Of a stretch of DNA of 64,000 nucleotides, positions 53,601 through 64,000 are shown in pieces (positions within the stretch are counted from its first letter, which is position 1; the number at the start of each line of letters is the position of its first letter). A model generated the notes under the pieces. It worked only from the letters and a program-made list of their open reading frames with translations, was not told the DNA's origin and did no database searches. The stretch is from Eudorina sp. 2006-703-Eu-15 (Eukaryota; Chlorophyta; Chlorophyceae; Chlamydomonadales; Volvocaceae): the NCBI GenBank assembly GCA_003117195.1, contig BDSI01000135.1:62001-126000 (forward strand). Reading direction: 5' to 3'. The position numbers were made by a program, and so were the translations under genes.

Positions 53601-56600
53601 AAGGTGCCCAGTTCCAGCCATTTGGCAGGCCATGAAACAAATGCACACGCACCGGGCATTTCCTTGCTCGACAAACCATCCTTGATGCGCACATGCTGTG
53701 CGCACATGCCGTGTGTACTTCGCAGGCCACGGCCTGGGCATGCTCCTCCCAACGCTGGAGGCGGTACGCCTGCGCATCGAGCTGCTGCGCACCTGGAAGG
53801 ACCAGAACACGGCTGAGCTGCTGGTGAGCAAGGAAAGGCACGAATGTGTAGGCGCCATGTCGGATGGCCTGCGGGATGGACACCCGGTCATCCTGTTCTT
53901 CGTTGAGGGCACTGAACTGCTGTGCCGCTTCCTTCCTTGACTGCAGGTTGAGGTGGCGGAGCATCAGTGCGAGGTGGTGACGGCGGAGGTGATGGCCGCG
54001 GCGCGGGGCGACGTGCGGGGCATGGACTCCCTGCGCCGGATGTCCGAGGAGGATCTCCGGGCGGAGTCGGCCCAGCTGAAGGTACGTGTGCTAGGCCTGA
54101 TGTATGGGATCTTGCAAGGCACATTCACAGTGGAATTTACGTGAATGATCTTTAGTGTCATCGGCTGACAAGAAGAGCACGCTTGCAGGCGACATTACTG
54201 TCTGTGGCCACCTGCCAAGTGTGCACTTCTACGTCCCCCGCTGCCCGATTACCGCCTCAGGCGCGCTGCGAGGAACTCCGTCACAAGAAGGCCTTCTACC
54301 ACAATCAGTACATGGAGGCCAGCAACCTGCGGCAGGGGGCAGGGCCTTCATCCGCGGCCGCGGCGGGCAACGTACAGCCGGCTAAGCCGCAACTGAAACC
54401 ACCACTGCCCAGCGCGGCTGCCGGCATACGGTCGCCATCGTTGGCCGTGGAAGATGTCCCGGGAGCCGCTGGTGGTTCGGCATCAGACGGCGACAAGCCC
54501 GGGCGGGTACCGGGAACAAGTGGCAGCGGTCAGCTGGTGTCTCGGGGGTCTTCAAGCGTCCCATCGCTTGACCGCACGCATACCAGCGCTCCGAACGTGG
54601 GTGTGGCGTGCCGTACCGGTATCCTGGCGTGTTTGCACCCCTGGGAGCAGTGGCGACAGGGCTGCTTCCATAACCGACAACCACAGCACGGAACTGGACC
54701 GCGTCAGGGCAGCAGTGGTGAGCTGCGCGACGTGCTGGACCTGACCGGTGGTAACCACATGGACACAGACATGGACATAGACTGCCAGCCAGCTGAACCA
54801 CGTGATGTCGACGGAAGCACCAAGCCCGCGCCGGCTCCCTCCGGCGTTGCGGTGGCCGGCCGTTCGGCCGGCATCGCTGATGCGAATGCGGCGTCTGCGT
54901 CAGTCTTCCCGACGGCAGCGGGTGACGGATCCCGGGAGGAAAATGCCGTACTTTGTGGCGGGCAGCGCGAAAGCTCAGAGCCGGCGCCACCCGCACCGAG
55001 GTCGGCAGCAACAGATGCAGAGATGGGCGTTGGGTCTGCGCCCGACGCAGACGGGGCGGCGGCGGCAAAATCGGCCCAAGCCGCGGCGCCTGATGGCCAA
55101 GTTACAGCCAGCAGCAGTCCTGCCAAGGACCAGTCCGCGGCGGCGGCTGAAGCCGCCCGTTCGCGCATTGCCGCGCAGATGGCGGCTGCGCAGGCGAGGC
55201 TCGGCCTCGGCGCTGTGGGCAGCGGCATAGACGATCACGAAGATGGTCTGTGCTGCGTCGTGTGCGCGGAACCGCTCAAGTCGGACATCCGAGTGAGTGC
55301 AACCGCCAACCGGGTCTGGGGGCTTTGCCTGGGTGGTCGAGGACAGCGGCACTGACGCTGGCGCAAAGGCTATCAACTCGTTTCGGGGTGAACAGGTTTT
55401 AGGATACCACCCTATCCAGGGCGGCAACACCCTTACTCTGGTACTCGGCATTGATCTGGTACTCGGCAAAGTCGGAGATTGAAGGGAACATGGTAGGCAG
55501 TGCCGCAAGCTTTGTTCCAAAGGCCCAAGCAGGTTCGTGCGCCGACACTAACCATAGTCACTTCGCAGAGCTGCTGGCTGGTAGTCCATGCACACATGAC
55601 TAAGCCCTTCTGCGCCCACACCCACAGCTGTTCCCATGTGGTCATTACTACTGTGGGACTTGCTCAGACAGCATCCTCGGCCCCGGAGGCACCCGGCGCT
55701 GCCCCACCTGCCGTACGGAAGTCCGCGACAAGGACGCCGTGATGAAGGTCGGCGGCATCAGCCGGCCACCAGCGGGAGCCAAGGACGGCGCCCGCGGGCG
55801 CAGCCGCATCAGCTACGGTGGATTGTTTGGAAGTGGAGAGGTGGACCCGCCGGAGGGACAGCACATCCTTTCCGTAAAGGTATGACGCAGGTCTGGCAGT
55901 GGGCTGAGATTTGCTTGACGGGGGGATTGCTTGACGGCCTTGGGTGGACATTCCCGTTGGACGGGAGTAACTCGTGGAGATGGCGCAACAGGTTGAAACG
56001 CGTCCTGCCTTGGTTGCGCAGATTGAAGGCGCGAGCGAGATGATGTGCAAGATCGGCGCGCTGATGCGGCGCCTGGTTTGGCTCCGGGACCACCGTCCAG
56101 CGGAGAAGAGCCTAGTCTTCAGCCAGTGGTCGGACGCTCTGCAGGTAAGCATTGCTATCCTACCAGTACCCCTCCCCTGATATCCACTGGACATCGCTAC
56201 AAGGTCATCGCCATCCGTGTTGTCTTGCGCGGTCAATCCCTGGGCTTGTCGTCGAGAGTGGCCGACTTGCGCGATTACCATACAATTGGAAACTCACGGT
56301 GTCTGAATGCGGACGGTGTCTCACCCGAATGTCTTGCCTGGCCAACGCCCGCCGACCGCCGCTGCAGATTGTGGAGCGGGGCCTGCAAGCCAACAAAATC
56401 GGCTGCGTGACCTTGGAGACAGGCCGCAAGATGCGGAGCGCCATGTCGGCCTTCCTCAACGACGACAACTGCCGCGTGTTCCTGCTCAGCCTCCGGCAGG
56501 GCGCCGCGGGGCTCACACTGGTGAGGCCGCTTTGCGCCCGTCTGCGCCCAATCGTGAGCCTCACTGAAGGCGTTCAGGCAGCGCACGAGGCTGTAGTGGT

Positions 56601-57604
56601 TGTCCTGGCATAGGCGTGCGCATGATGGGAATGAAATGTGAGAACGGGCGTTGAAACGCATCCTGCCGCCTGTTGCTCCTTGATATTTGCGTAGGATTCC
56701 GCGTTTTTTTATCATGTTCAGGTGTCCCCAAAATAGCTTCAGTAGCGGCCGCATCCCTGCAGCTGACATTAACGCGCGGCAATGCGCCAAGCCTTTGTCG
56801 AGTTTTTTATCCCTCGGCAACACCCCTGCGGTGACTTCTGTGACTTCTCTCTTGGCTGTTTATTTGTGGTTGTGTTCCGGTTGTGCAGGTCCGCGCCAAC
56901 CACGTCTTTCTGTTGGAGCCTTCGCTAGATCCCGCCATCGAGCAGCAGGCAGTGGCCCGGGTGCACCGTATCGGCCAGACCCGCGACGTGACGGTCACCC
57001 GACTGCTCGTGGATGGAACCGTGGAGGAGGCAGTCATGCGCATGCTGAAGGTATGTGCGGCTGGGGTGGCAGGGGTTTAATTGCCCACTCGAACATAAGG
57101 AAAGCATCTCGAGCTGCCGGACGGCTGGGTGAGGTCTAAGGGTTTGGGGATAGAAAACAGAACGTTTGACCCTGATTTATGAACGCCACGCTTGCGTGAA
57201 TGTCGGGATGGCTGCTAGAGAGCGTGTGTGGTTTGCAAGGATACCTGCGCTGCCCTGCGAGTGATGTGGCGCGATTTCACAACGGCCCCTCTAGGTGCGC
57301 TAGCCCGAGCCAACCGTGTGATGTTCATTTTCCTTGCGGTTGGCCGTTTTGCTTTCTGCAGGAGAAGCAACAGCTATTCGTAGAGGGCGGTGGCACCGCG
57401 GGGGGACGTGACTCCGGTGCCGGGCCCTCAACCTCGGGGCCACCGCGCGCCGGCGGCAGCGGCGGCGCGGGCCTGGCGCCGTGCGCCGTGCCGCTGCTGG
57501 AGGGCGGCGAGGGCGAGGAGGCCAGCCTCCCCACAGCCGCACCGCGTCAGGAAGTTCTCGCGGGCGCGGACATGAGCTACCTGCTCAACGCGGTCCTGCT
57601 GTAG
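44682..57604 (+). CDS. SHPRH/Rad5-like SNF2 helicase with RING finger (E3 ubiquitin ligase)
   Basis: At least 29 exons, nearly all phase-checked: 44682-44728, 44834-44924, 45143-45280, 45482-45692, 45895-46125, 46295-46812, 46991-47058, 47231-47783, 47998-48096, 48334-48431, 48640-48744, 49003-49141, 49350-49713, 49935-50146, 50420-50822, 50981-51186, 51337-51645, 51776-51916, 52291-52525, 52774-52985, 53226-53276, 53726-53823, 53947-54081, 54261-55292, 55628-55879, 55992-56144, 56368-56520, 56889-57050, 57362-57604. About 2,200 residues. SNF2 motifs: DEMGLGKTVE, DVVLTTYS, VMDEAQ, WCVTGTPI. The RING follows (CCVVCAEPL then LFPCGHYYCGTC and RRCPTCR), then the helicase C half (SLVFSQWSDAL, RQGAAGLTL, ARVHRIGQTR). 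A RING lying between helicase halves is the SHPRH/Rad5 layout; such proteins polyubiquitinate PCNA at stalled forks. Intron 46813-46990 uses a GC donor. The 53276/53726 junction does not close, so a small exon is missing there. Confidence 0.92.
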
Positions 57605-58785
57605 TCTGCGATTGTTTGGGCAGTTTAGACGCCGCATGTTTCTTATTCGCCACTGGGCAGAGTGTCGCGTGGGGGAGCGCATTAGTCTCGATGTGCTGTG
57701 CCACGAAATGCTGCTGATTCTTGCTGCGGCAGCCGTGCGGCGACCGGCTGTAACGTGCTGCGGGGGAGAACGGGATTCGGCGGTGAGCTCGAAAGCAGGC
57801 GAGCGGAGCTTGCTCCTGCGTGGAGGCCGGCATGCGCCGCTTTCAAGCATTCATAGGTCATTGATGGTGCGTTCGTCCTCCGCCTTCGGCTCGTGACCAC
57901 ATAACGCCTGCTTGGTTGCACGACGCGCTTGGGTTTTTTCGGATGTAAATAGGCGATGTATAATAGAACTGGGAAACCAGGAATGCTTGGCAGGTGCAGA
58001 GGCACGCTGCGGGATGTGGTTGTATGCCGGGACAAAGGCATACCGTGTGCGTTTCATGATTGTTGTAGCGACCGCGTGACTGTGGGACTTGGCTGCTGCG
58101 TGGCTGCCGGACAAAGCGCATCGACAACCTGGATACTGGCATCGGCAATACATCATGTGTCGAGCCTCACTACCGGAACCACTTCTTACGGTCGAGTACT
58201 GCCGAGGTTCGCGTGCGATTACAAAGTGGTCCAGTCATGGGGTCGCCCCCGTCGCAGGGTGGCTCTCGCGTGTGTCGTGTCCGAAGGACTTTCGGGTACC
58301 TGTCGCAGCGCTGGCCATCGGAATTCATAGGTACTTGATGCACAGGGCTGTCGGTCGCGTGCTGTGAAAATGGAGGAGATTTGTCCCTGTCTGTGTCTGC
58401 CTGTCAGGACAGAAGTTATTTTGTTTGGTCTGGCAACCGGTCTGCGATTGGCGCAGGCAACTTCGGAAAAACGTTACAACGAACGTCTTGTTAGTACGAC
58501 GCGACACGCATCGCGGCATGGACTTTTGTAAAGTTTTCAAAGATATTTTGGTGACACACAATTACCTTTTTCGTCAGAGATTAGGCAACGATACAACAAC
58601 TTTCCTTGTTCCGACTTTTGGTCTAAGCATGTACTCACTTGAGGAGCAAATCCTTGATACATTCAGTTCTACTTGGTGCGTGGGAACAATTCATACGCTG
58701 TTGTAAATTCACCCGAAAGTTAAGCTAAAGACTTTCAGGAAGGGGCGTATCGGCACTCTCTAATCGGACTTGCTGGAAGGTCCGC
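57605..58785. other. Intergenic; 3' UTR of the SNF2-RING gene
   Basis: TGTAA motifs at 57749-57753 and 57944-57948 are poly(A) signal candidates for the SNF2-RING gene. No exon or repeat was recognised. The LRR gene promoter should lie in the right half. Confidence 0.5.
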
Positions 58786-61700
58786 ATGGCGTGTTCTCAG
58801 CCTCCGCTATTTGATCTTTTGGAACGTTGTCCATCTCTATGGACATTGTTTGGAAAGCGGCCGGCCATGAACCTTCGCCTGACATGCAACGCCGGCATGT
58901 TCGCACACGACGCGTGGAGCTTGGGCCTTCACATTAACAGCCTTCGCGTGGAGCCGAAACTGCTCCGACCTGCTCGCGGATCCAACTCTGGAGCTCCAGT
59001 CGCTAACGCAATGCGTGCCATGGTGGCGAGGGGCTGCCGGCCACGAGCAGTTACAGTTACCTGCGACCCCGACCTGCCCCCGCACGTCCTGTGAGTCGCC
59101 GCGCGGCCCAAAGGCAGAATGCCTTTGCCTCAATTGCCAAACGCCCAAAGTCTCTGTCCACAAACGCGTATTTATCCCATCGGCCCGCAGTACTCTGCTG
59201 GTGGAGTCGCCCTGCAACCCCTGCCTCACCTCCCTGTCACTGCTGGGCCACCCGCACCTCACACGCGGGCTGGCTCGGGCGTTGGAAGCCGCAGCCTCTG
59301 GTTCCGCTGCTGCACCTGGAGGCGGCCTTTCATGCACCACTTACGAGGAAGGCCCCAACAGCGCCGCCTGCTGCATTGGTGCGCCCCGCTTGCGCCACCT
59401 GACATTAAGCGTCCGCGACCTCGAGTCCGCGGAGGGGGCACACCTGGTGATCACCCACTTCAGCGCCGCCCGCCTCCGCTCCCTGGACCTCCGCCTGAGC
59501 GACGTAACTTACTTGACCCTCGGGTTGTCGTACTGTACGGACCTTGAGGCGCTGCGGATCGAGATGGGCGCGGCGTTCGCAACTGCGGCGGTCGTCGGTG
59601 CTGCGAACGGTCGCTGTCGAGGCCCAGGCATGCCGGCTGCATTCCGGATATCAGGCTTGGAGCGAGAGAGGCGGCTAAGGGGGCGAGGACGTGAAGGTGA
59701 GGAGGGATAGTAAAGACCGTGGGTGCTGTCAAACAATCGCTGCGGAGCCAGGACGCGCGCGCTACCAGACATGGTAGGTGCTCCGCGGGTCGGCCGGGAC
59801 AGCCACTCCACGCGCCTGGCCATTTTGGGGGGTGTACGTGACAAGCCTGCCTCGGTTCCACATACGGATCGGCCTCCCCGGGTCTGCAGGCGTGCCGTCG
59901 GCCGTCGCCGCCATCGCCTCCCTGACGCAGCTGACCTCCCTGGACCTACAGGGTGGCGGACTTCGCTCCATACTAGGTACGGCTGTGAACCCAAAGCCAA
60001 TGTGATGCAGCTTCATCTGTTATAGACCTTGTTGTTATGTTGCGGGGATTTATTTGGCAACAGCAGGTATAGGGTTTAATATTCCGCGAGCAGCCCTGCG
60101 TTGAATAAAAAGACCTGCGCTGCTGTGTGTGCCCTGCCCCACCTGCTGTACACGGGCGCAGACATTCCACAGCGGCTGTGGGCACTGACTGCCCTATCCA
60201 AGCTTACCTCATTGCGCCTCAGCCCAAGCCCAGCTCCGCACCCACCCGGCCACCCGTCCAACGGCGCACCCCGAGTGTGGCCGTCACGCGCCTGGCGGAT
60301 CGCGCCCTTCCTTCCGCACTTTCCGTCCTTGGCGGAGCTGGACCTGGGCGACCACTACGACTTGTCCGCCGCCGCCGACGTCGCCGCGCTGTCGGCAGCG
60401 AAGATGCTCCGGCGGCTGCACGTGGGCCGCCTCGAGCTGGTCTCACAGCCTGGGCTGCTGCCGATGCGGCTGGTGGAGCCGCGGCGTTCTGCCGCAGACC
60501 GGGCGGCGAGCGCGACGCGACCCGCAGGGGAGATGTTCCTTGGCCTGCCTACTACCGCCGTTGGAACACAGGCACAGCCGTCGCTACCGCCGCCGCCGAA
60601 CCTGGAAATCCTGGAGGTGCGCGCGCCACGCGGTGGCTGAATGATCGAAGTGTCGTTTGTAGTCGCTGTGATAATTCCAATAACTGTTCATACCCCACAC
60701 CATACCACCCGGTCCAATGCATCCCGCTGACAGCTGCGCATGTAGCCCCATGCCGCCCCATGTATGTGTTATGGTCCTCGGTGATGAGGTGCATTTGGCG
60801 ACGTAGCGACGGAGATACGAATACCACTCGGCTTACCCTAGATTCCCGCTGCTGGCGCCCGCCGTTAACGTGTGTGCGGCCGCCCGCTGTGTCCGCAGAC
60901 CGCCTGCAGTCTGTCCGTCCCCACGCTTGCCGCCCTCTCCGCCTTCCCCCGCCTCAAGAGTTGGGTACTGCCGCCCGCGCCTGGCGACCTACTGGCTGGA
61001 CCCACGCAGCGCCGTCGGCTGCAGCAGCAGCAGCAGCTGCCTGCGCACTGCCGTACACCCCGGGGCTGCCTGACGGTGCCCCTTGGGTGGGTGCCCAGCG
61101 GCGTCGAGCCGTTGGCGCCGCCGCCGGCGGCAGCAGCCGTTTCGGGCCCTCTGGGCGATGTCGTTCATTACCCATGGTTCATATCCGCTACCGCGCGACT
61201 CGCTTTTGAAGTACTGCTCAGGATTGTGGGTCGCCGCGAGCTCAGGTGGGCGCGCGTGATTCTACCTGGGACGCTGGGGGGCGGGGCGAGTTGTAAGTTG
61301 CCGCGCACTACTCACATTCCTGCTGTCGCGGCGCCACCTCAAGATGTATGTATGTGCGTGGTGTGTACGAGAATGAATGAGCTCTGCCAAAGGATTGGGG
61401 GATACAGGCAACAGGCCGTAAACATGCAGAATCCCATTTCCCCGATTTGGAAGATAGCAACACTGCCAGGTAGGGCCTACCTGGCGTGTGTGTATGTATG
61501 TACGTACTCCCTGCACGCGCGCACGCAGGCTGATGGCGTTGGTCGCGGGAGAACCCGATCGTACCGGTCCCCACACGCCGTGGATCGAGCCCCTGGCCTC
61601 CCTCGACAAGTACGTCATCGACTGTCTGGAGTTGTACGATTTTTGGTTAACGGAGGCTGACGTGGCGGCTATCAGATCCGCCGTACCGCGCGTCCGGGTG

Positions 61701-62179
61701 AGCAGTTCCCGTGCAAGCGATGCATTATTATTCAATGTATGCATGCATTCAAAATATATGCTAATATTTGTGTTATACATAGCATGCTGCTGGGCAGGAC
61801 CCTGCGTACCATTAAGAGGACTGGGGCGATGGCTGGGGGTCGTGGATTGGTACTGTACGACCTACCGTAGCTGGTTTTGATGGCGATCGATAGCGCGCTG
61901 CCGCCTGACGTACGAGGGCCTTGGAACGCTGTATAGCATTAGAGCGCTGGAGGGTGTATCCGTGTATGTGGCTTGTAACCACTTTTCGAAGAAATGAATG
62001 TTTTTTTGGTGATGGCGCCGGTGTCTACTGAATGAGTGAATGAACGTTACAGCGGACCCCAAAGGGACCAACGGTGTCTACTGCTTTCGCAGGATATCCA
62101 ATGTTGGCGATGCACGCTGAGCCTGGCGGACGGGACCGTACGACAGCTCCACGGTAGTCTGCCGCCACTCTCCGGCTAG
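58786..62179 (+). CDS. Leucine-rich repeat protein
   Basis: Seven exons, phase-consistent throughout: 58786-59090, 59191-59696, 59890-59976, 60162-60616, 60899-61245, 61529-61697, 62093-62179 (TAG); about 650 residues. Leu-rich repeats appear as LTSLSLLGHPHLTRGLARAL, LRHLTLSVRDL, RLRSLDLRLSDVTYLTL, LTQLTSLDLQGG, LSKLTSLRLS, FPSLAELDLGDHYDL and PNLEILE, separated by Ala/Pro/Gly-rich loops typical of algal proteins. No signal peptide, kinase or other catalytic domain is seen; a binding or scaffold role is the most that can be said. The last exon is short (DIQCWRCTLSLADGTVRQLH) and less certain; its acceptor lies 10 bp beyond a LINE tail fragment. TGTAA at 62230-62234 is a fitting poly(A) signal. 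Confidence 0.78.
62030..62082 (-). repeat. LINE 3' end fragment (copy D) in the last LRR intron
   Basis: On the minus strand it reads GACACCGTTGGTCCCTTTGG then GGTCCGCTGTAACGTTCATT and further CATT units, matching the 3' end of the LINE family. It ends about 10 bp before the CTTTCGCAG acceptor of the final LRR exon. Confidence 0.82.
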
Positions 62180-62901
62180 TAACAGGCGTGCGTGCTGAAC
62201 GCAGCAGATAGATGGTCGTATCACGGGCTTGTAATCAGGTGTCATCAGAACATAGAATAATAGGGTCGTTTGAATGAGGTCAAGCACTACGGCACGAGAA
62301 CGTTGTCCTTTGTCCAACAGATGCTTTCAGTTTCTTCGGGTAATGGCGGTTGTGGCGGCCTTCAGGTTGTGGCGGCTGTTGCGGCAGTTCGGTGCTGTTT
62401 GTGTAAATGTCGTACGTACAGGTATGGCGCTCGGTCCGAGAAGGTCGGGGTCGCGGGCAATCGTCGCCGTGCTGTCGGCGCTATCTGCCCGATAACCATT
62501 TCTGGATCATTCCAAACTCGTCGGGTAAGCGCGATTCAGGCATGGCGAAATGATACCTAGGGGGGAAAGCGCGAGGGTCCCTCAAAGAGAGACAGCCCTG
62601 GTCAGCGGCCGGTACGATTTGCCCAAGAGGAGTCTCCATGGCGTAGGCATCCATCCGTACCTGCAGCACAACGGTGAAGGTTTTGTGTTCAAACTACTGA
62701 GCTGGGATACGAGTTCGCCCCGTGAGGATTCGACTTGTGGAGAAGTTCCTGCGCTGTTCCAGACGACATTCCGCTGTCCAAGTGGGCGCTTGTCCAAGTC
62801 CGCCTGCCCCATTGAATCAGCGGTATGTACCGCATTTTATGCTCTGACAATGCCCGTACTGCCGCTGTAGCCACCGCCAGGAAGTTCGTATTGCTACCAA
62901 T

Positions 62902-62947
<46 letters not shown>

Positions 62948-63096
62948 AGACAACCAGGCAGCCAGCCAGTCAGTCGGCCAGACAGTCGGCTGAAACTGCA
63001 TCGATCCGCCACCTCAACATACAGCGCCGATCAACGGCAATCATAACAACGCATGTATGCACCACCGTCAGCCACATTATCGCACACCATGCAGAA
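62180..63096. other. Intergenic between converging genes, with a (CAGC)n run
   Basis: A tetranucleotide run of about ten CAGC units lies at 62903-62942, with degenerate copies to about 62985. TGTAA at 62230-62234 probably serves the LRR gene. No exon was recognised. Confidence 0.6.
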
Positions 63097-63933
63097 TCAT
63101 TTTTTGATCTGGAAGTACTTCTTGGGTATGCCGTACTGCTGCATGACGAAGTCCGCAACCTGCTCCAGGAAGGATCCCTGCAGAACCACCTGTGGGTTGG
63201 AGTTGGGGTACGAGGCCATTGCACGGCGCCGGTGAGCGGAGGTCGCACAGGCTTTGAAACCGCCACCAGAAAGTAGTGCGGGTTCGTGTTGCAACGGAAA
63301 GCTTAGCATGGCGCATGCTACAGTGTTCCCCCGGTGTCATCGGTGACAGCCGATTGAAGGCTCATCCCGACCACACACTGTAAAAAGGATATGGTACGCA
63401 CAAACGCTGCCGCCTGATGGCACCCCTGCTGGGATGCATGCCGGGCTTCCCTCAGTTGCCGTCGTCGTATGCACACCCCCCCTACCCGCATCCCCTCCCC
63501 TCACCTCGTGCCCCGCGCCCTTGCCCGGCAGCTCAACAACGTTGGTGGAGCAGGCGAACTTGCGCTGGCACTCCGCTGCCACCTGCGATTTGTGTGACGG
63601 TAATTGACAGTCAAGCTGCCTATACCGCCGATGCCAAGACATACGCCATCGGCACCATGTCAAATAATCCAACGTAACAACTGTGACCGGGCATCACCCA
63701 GGGAGCAAGGGACCACCCAGCCTGAGGCAACCCATACTACCTCGCTGCACTCGCGCGTTTTGCGAGTGGAGCAAGAAAGGGCTCAACATACATACACGGC
63801 CCATCGCGCGCACACCCACCTGCTCCAGGTCCACAAGGAAGGGCTCCAGGCCCACCACCTTGGTCACCCGTTTGTTGCCCTGCCGCTTTTCCGTACTGAT
63901 CTGTACGGCGGGCGGCTGGCCCCTTCGGACGAC
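63097..63933 (-). CDS. eIF2D-like translation initiation factor, C-terminal SUI1 domain (5' part off window)
   Basis: Three minus-strand exons in phase 0: 63933-63820, 63582-63505, 63189-63097 (TGA). The 95 residues read RQGNKRVTKVVGLEPFLVDL, then VAAECQRKFACSTNVVELPG, then VVLQGSFLEQVADF and MQQYGIPKKYFQIKK. Basic residues around GNKRVT, a Q-x-x-F-A-C-S-T strand-helix unit and the YGIPKKY ending are those of the SUI1/eIF1-like domain at the C-terminus of eIF2D (ligatin). eIF2D delivers initiator tRNA independently of GTP and helps recycle ribosomes. DENR is the alternative relative, but its end is acidic and lacks YGIPKKY. The N-terminal PUA-like and SWIB/MDM2 parts would lie beyond the right edge. 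Confidence 0.82.
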
Positions 63934-64000
63934 CTGCAGGCCATCACAGACCGACATACGGTACGACGGCTTACAGATGCAGGAGGCGAGATAGTCATTA

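Overview
The window looks like nuclear DNA of a chlamydomonadalean (volvocine-type) green alga. It is GC-rich, its genes are broken into many short exons with good GT-AG introns, TGTAA poly(A) motifs follow several genes, and the interspersed elements (a DIRS-type retroelement, a non-LTR family with CATT tails, a tRNA-headed SINE) fit that group. No bacterial-style operons, rRNA or CRISPR were seen. Exon structures were built by hand from splice consensus, reading phase and protein sense. Coordinates are good to about one base where phase is stated to agree, and looser where marked.

Layout, left to right. A cyclophilin missing its 5' end (+, 253-2978). A short coiled-coil, apparently tail-anchored protein (-, 3925-5048). 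A perfect 36-bp hairpin (6385-6463) and a decayed LINE 3' fragment (6640-8045). A histidine phosphatase (+, 8810-10233). A lysophospholipid acyltransferase with a large low-complexity insert (+, 11636-14375). A broken DIRS retroelement on the minus strand (RT/RNase H/methyltransferase/tyrosine recombinase) between direct-repeat modules (15299-18950). A single-exon five-helix membrane protein (+, 20265-21113). A 5'-truncated, frameshifted LINE (22877-25756). A long coiled-coil gene that may belong to the CCDC148 family (-, 26699-33696). An unrecognised multi-exon gene (+, 34403-39658) whose introns hold about 1 kb of an ACAG tetranucleotide repeat, a SINE with target-site duplication and another LINE fragment. 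An AGC-like kinase with altered catalytic motifs (-, 41669-44333), head to head with a roughly 2,200-residue SHPRH/Rad5-like SNF2-RING protein (+, 44682-57604). An LRR protein (+, 58786-62179). The C-terminal part of an eIF2D-like translation factor (-, 63097-63933, continuing past the right edge).

The host genes are ordinary single-copy functions (protein folding, phosphatase, lipid acylation, signalling, DNA-damage ubiquitination, translation) and show no pathway link to each other. The most unusual material is the mobile DNA: a DIRS element whose repeats read A-internal-B-A-B plus an extra A; a LINE family present as at least five pieces sharing one 3' end, one of them 10 bp from a host splice acceptor; and a tRNA-headed SINE with a 12-bp target-site duplication. 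Two or three GC-AG introns and the non-canonical kinase motifs are the other points worth checking.
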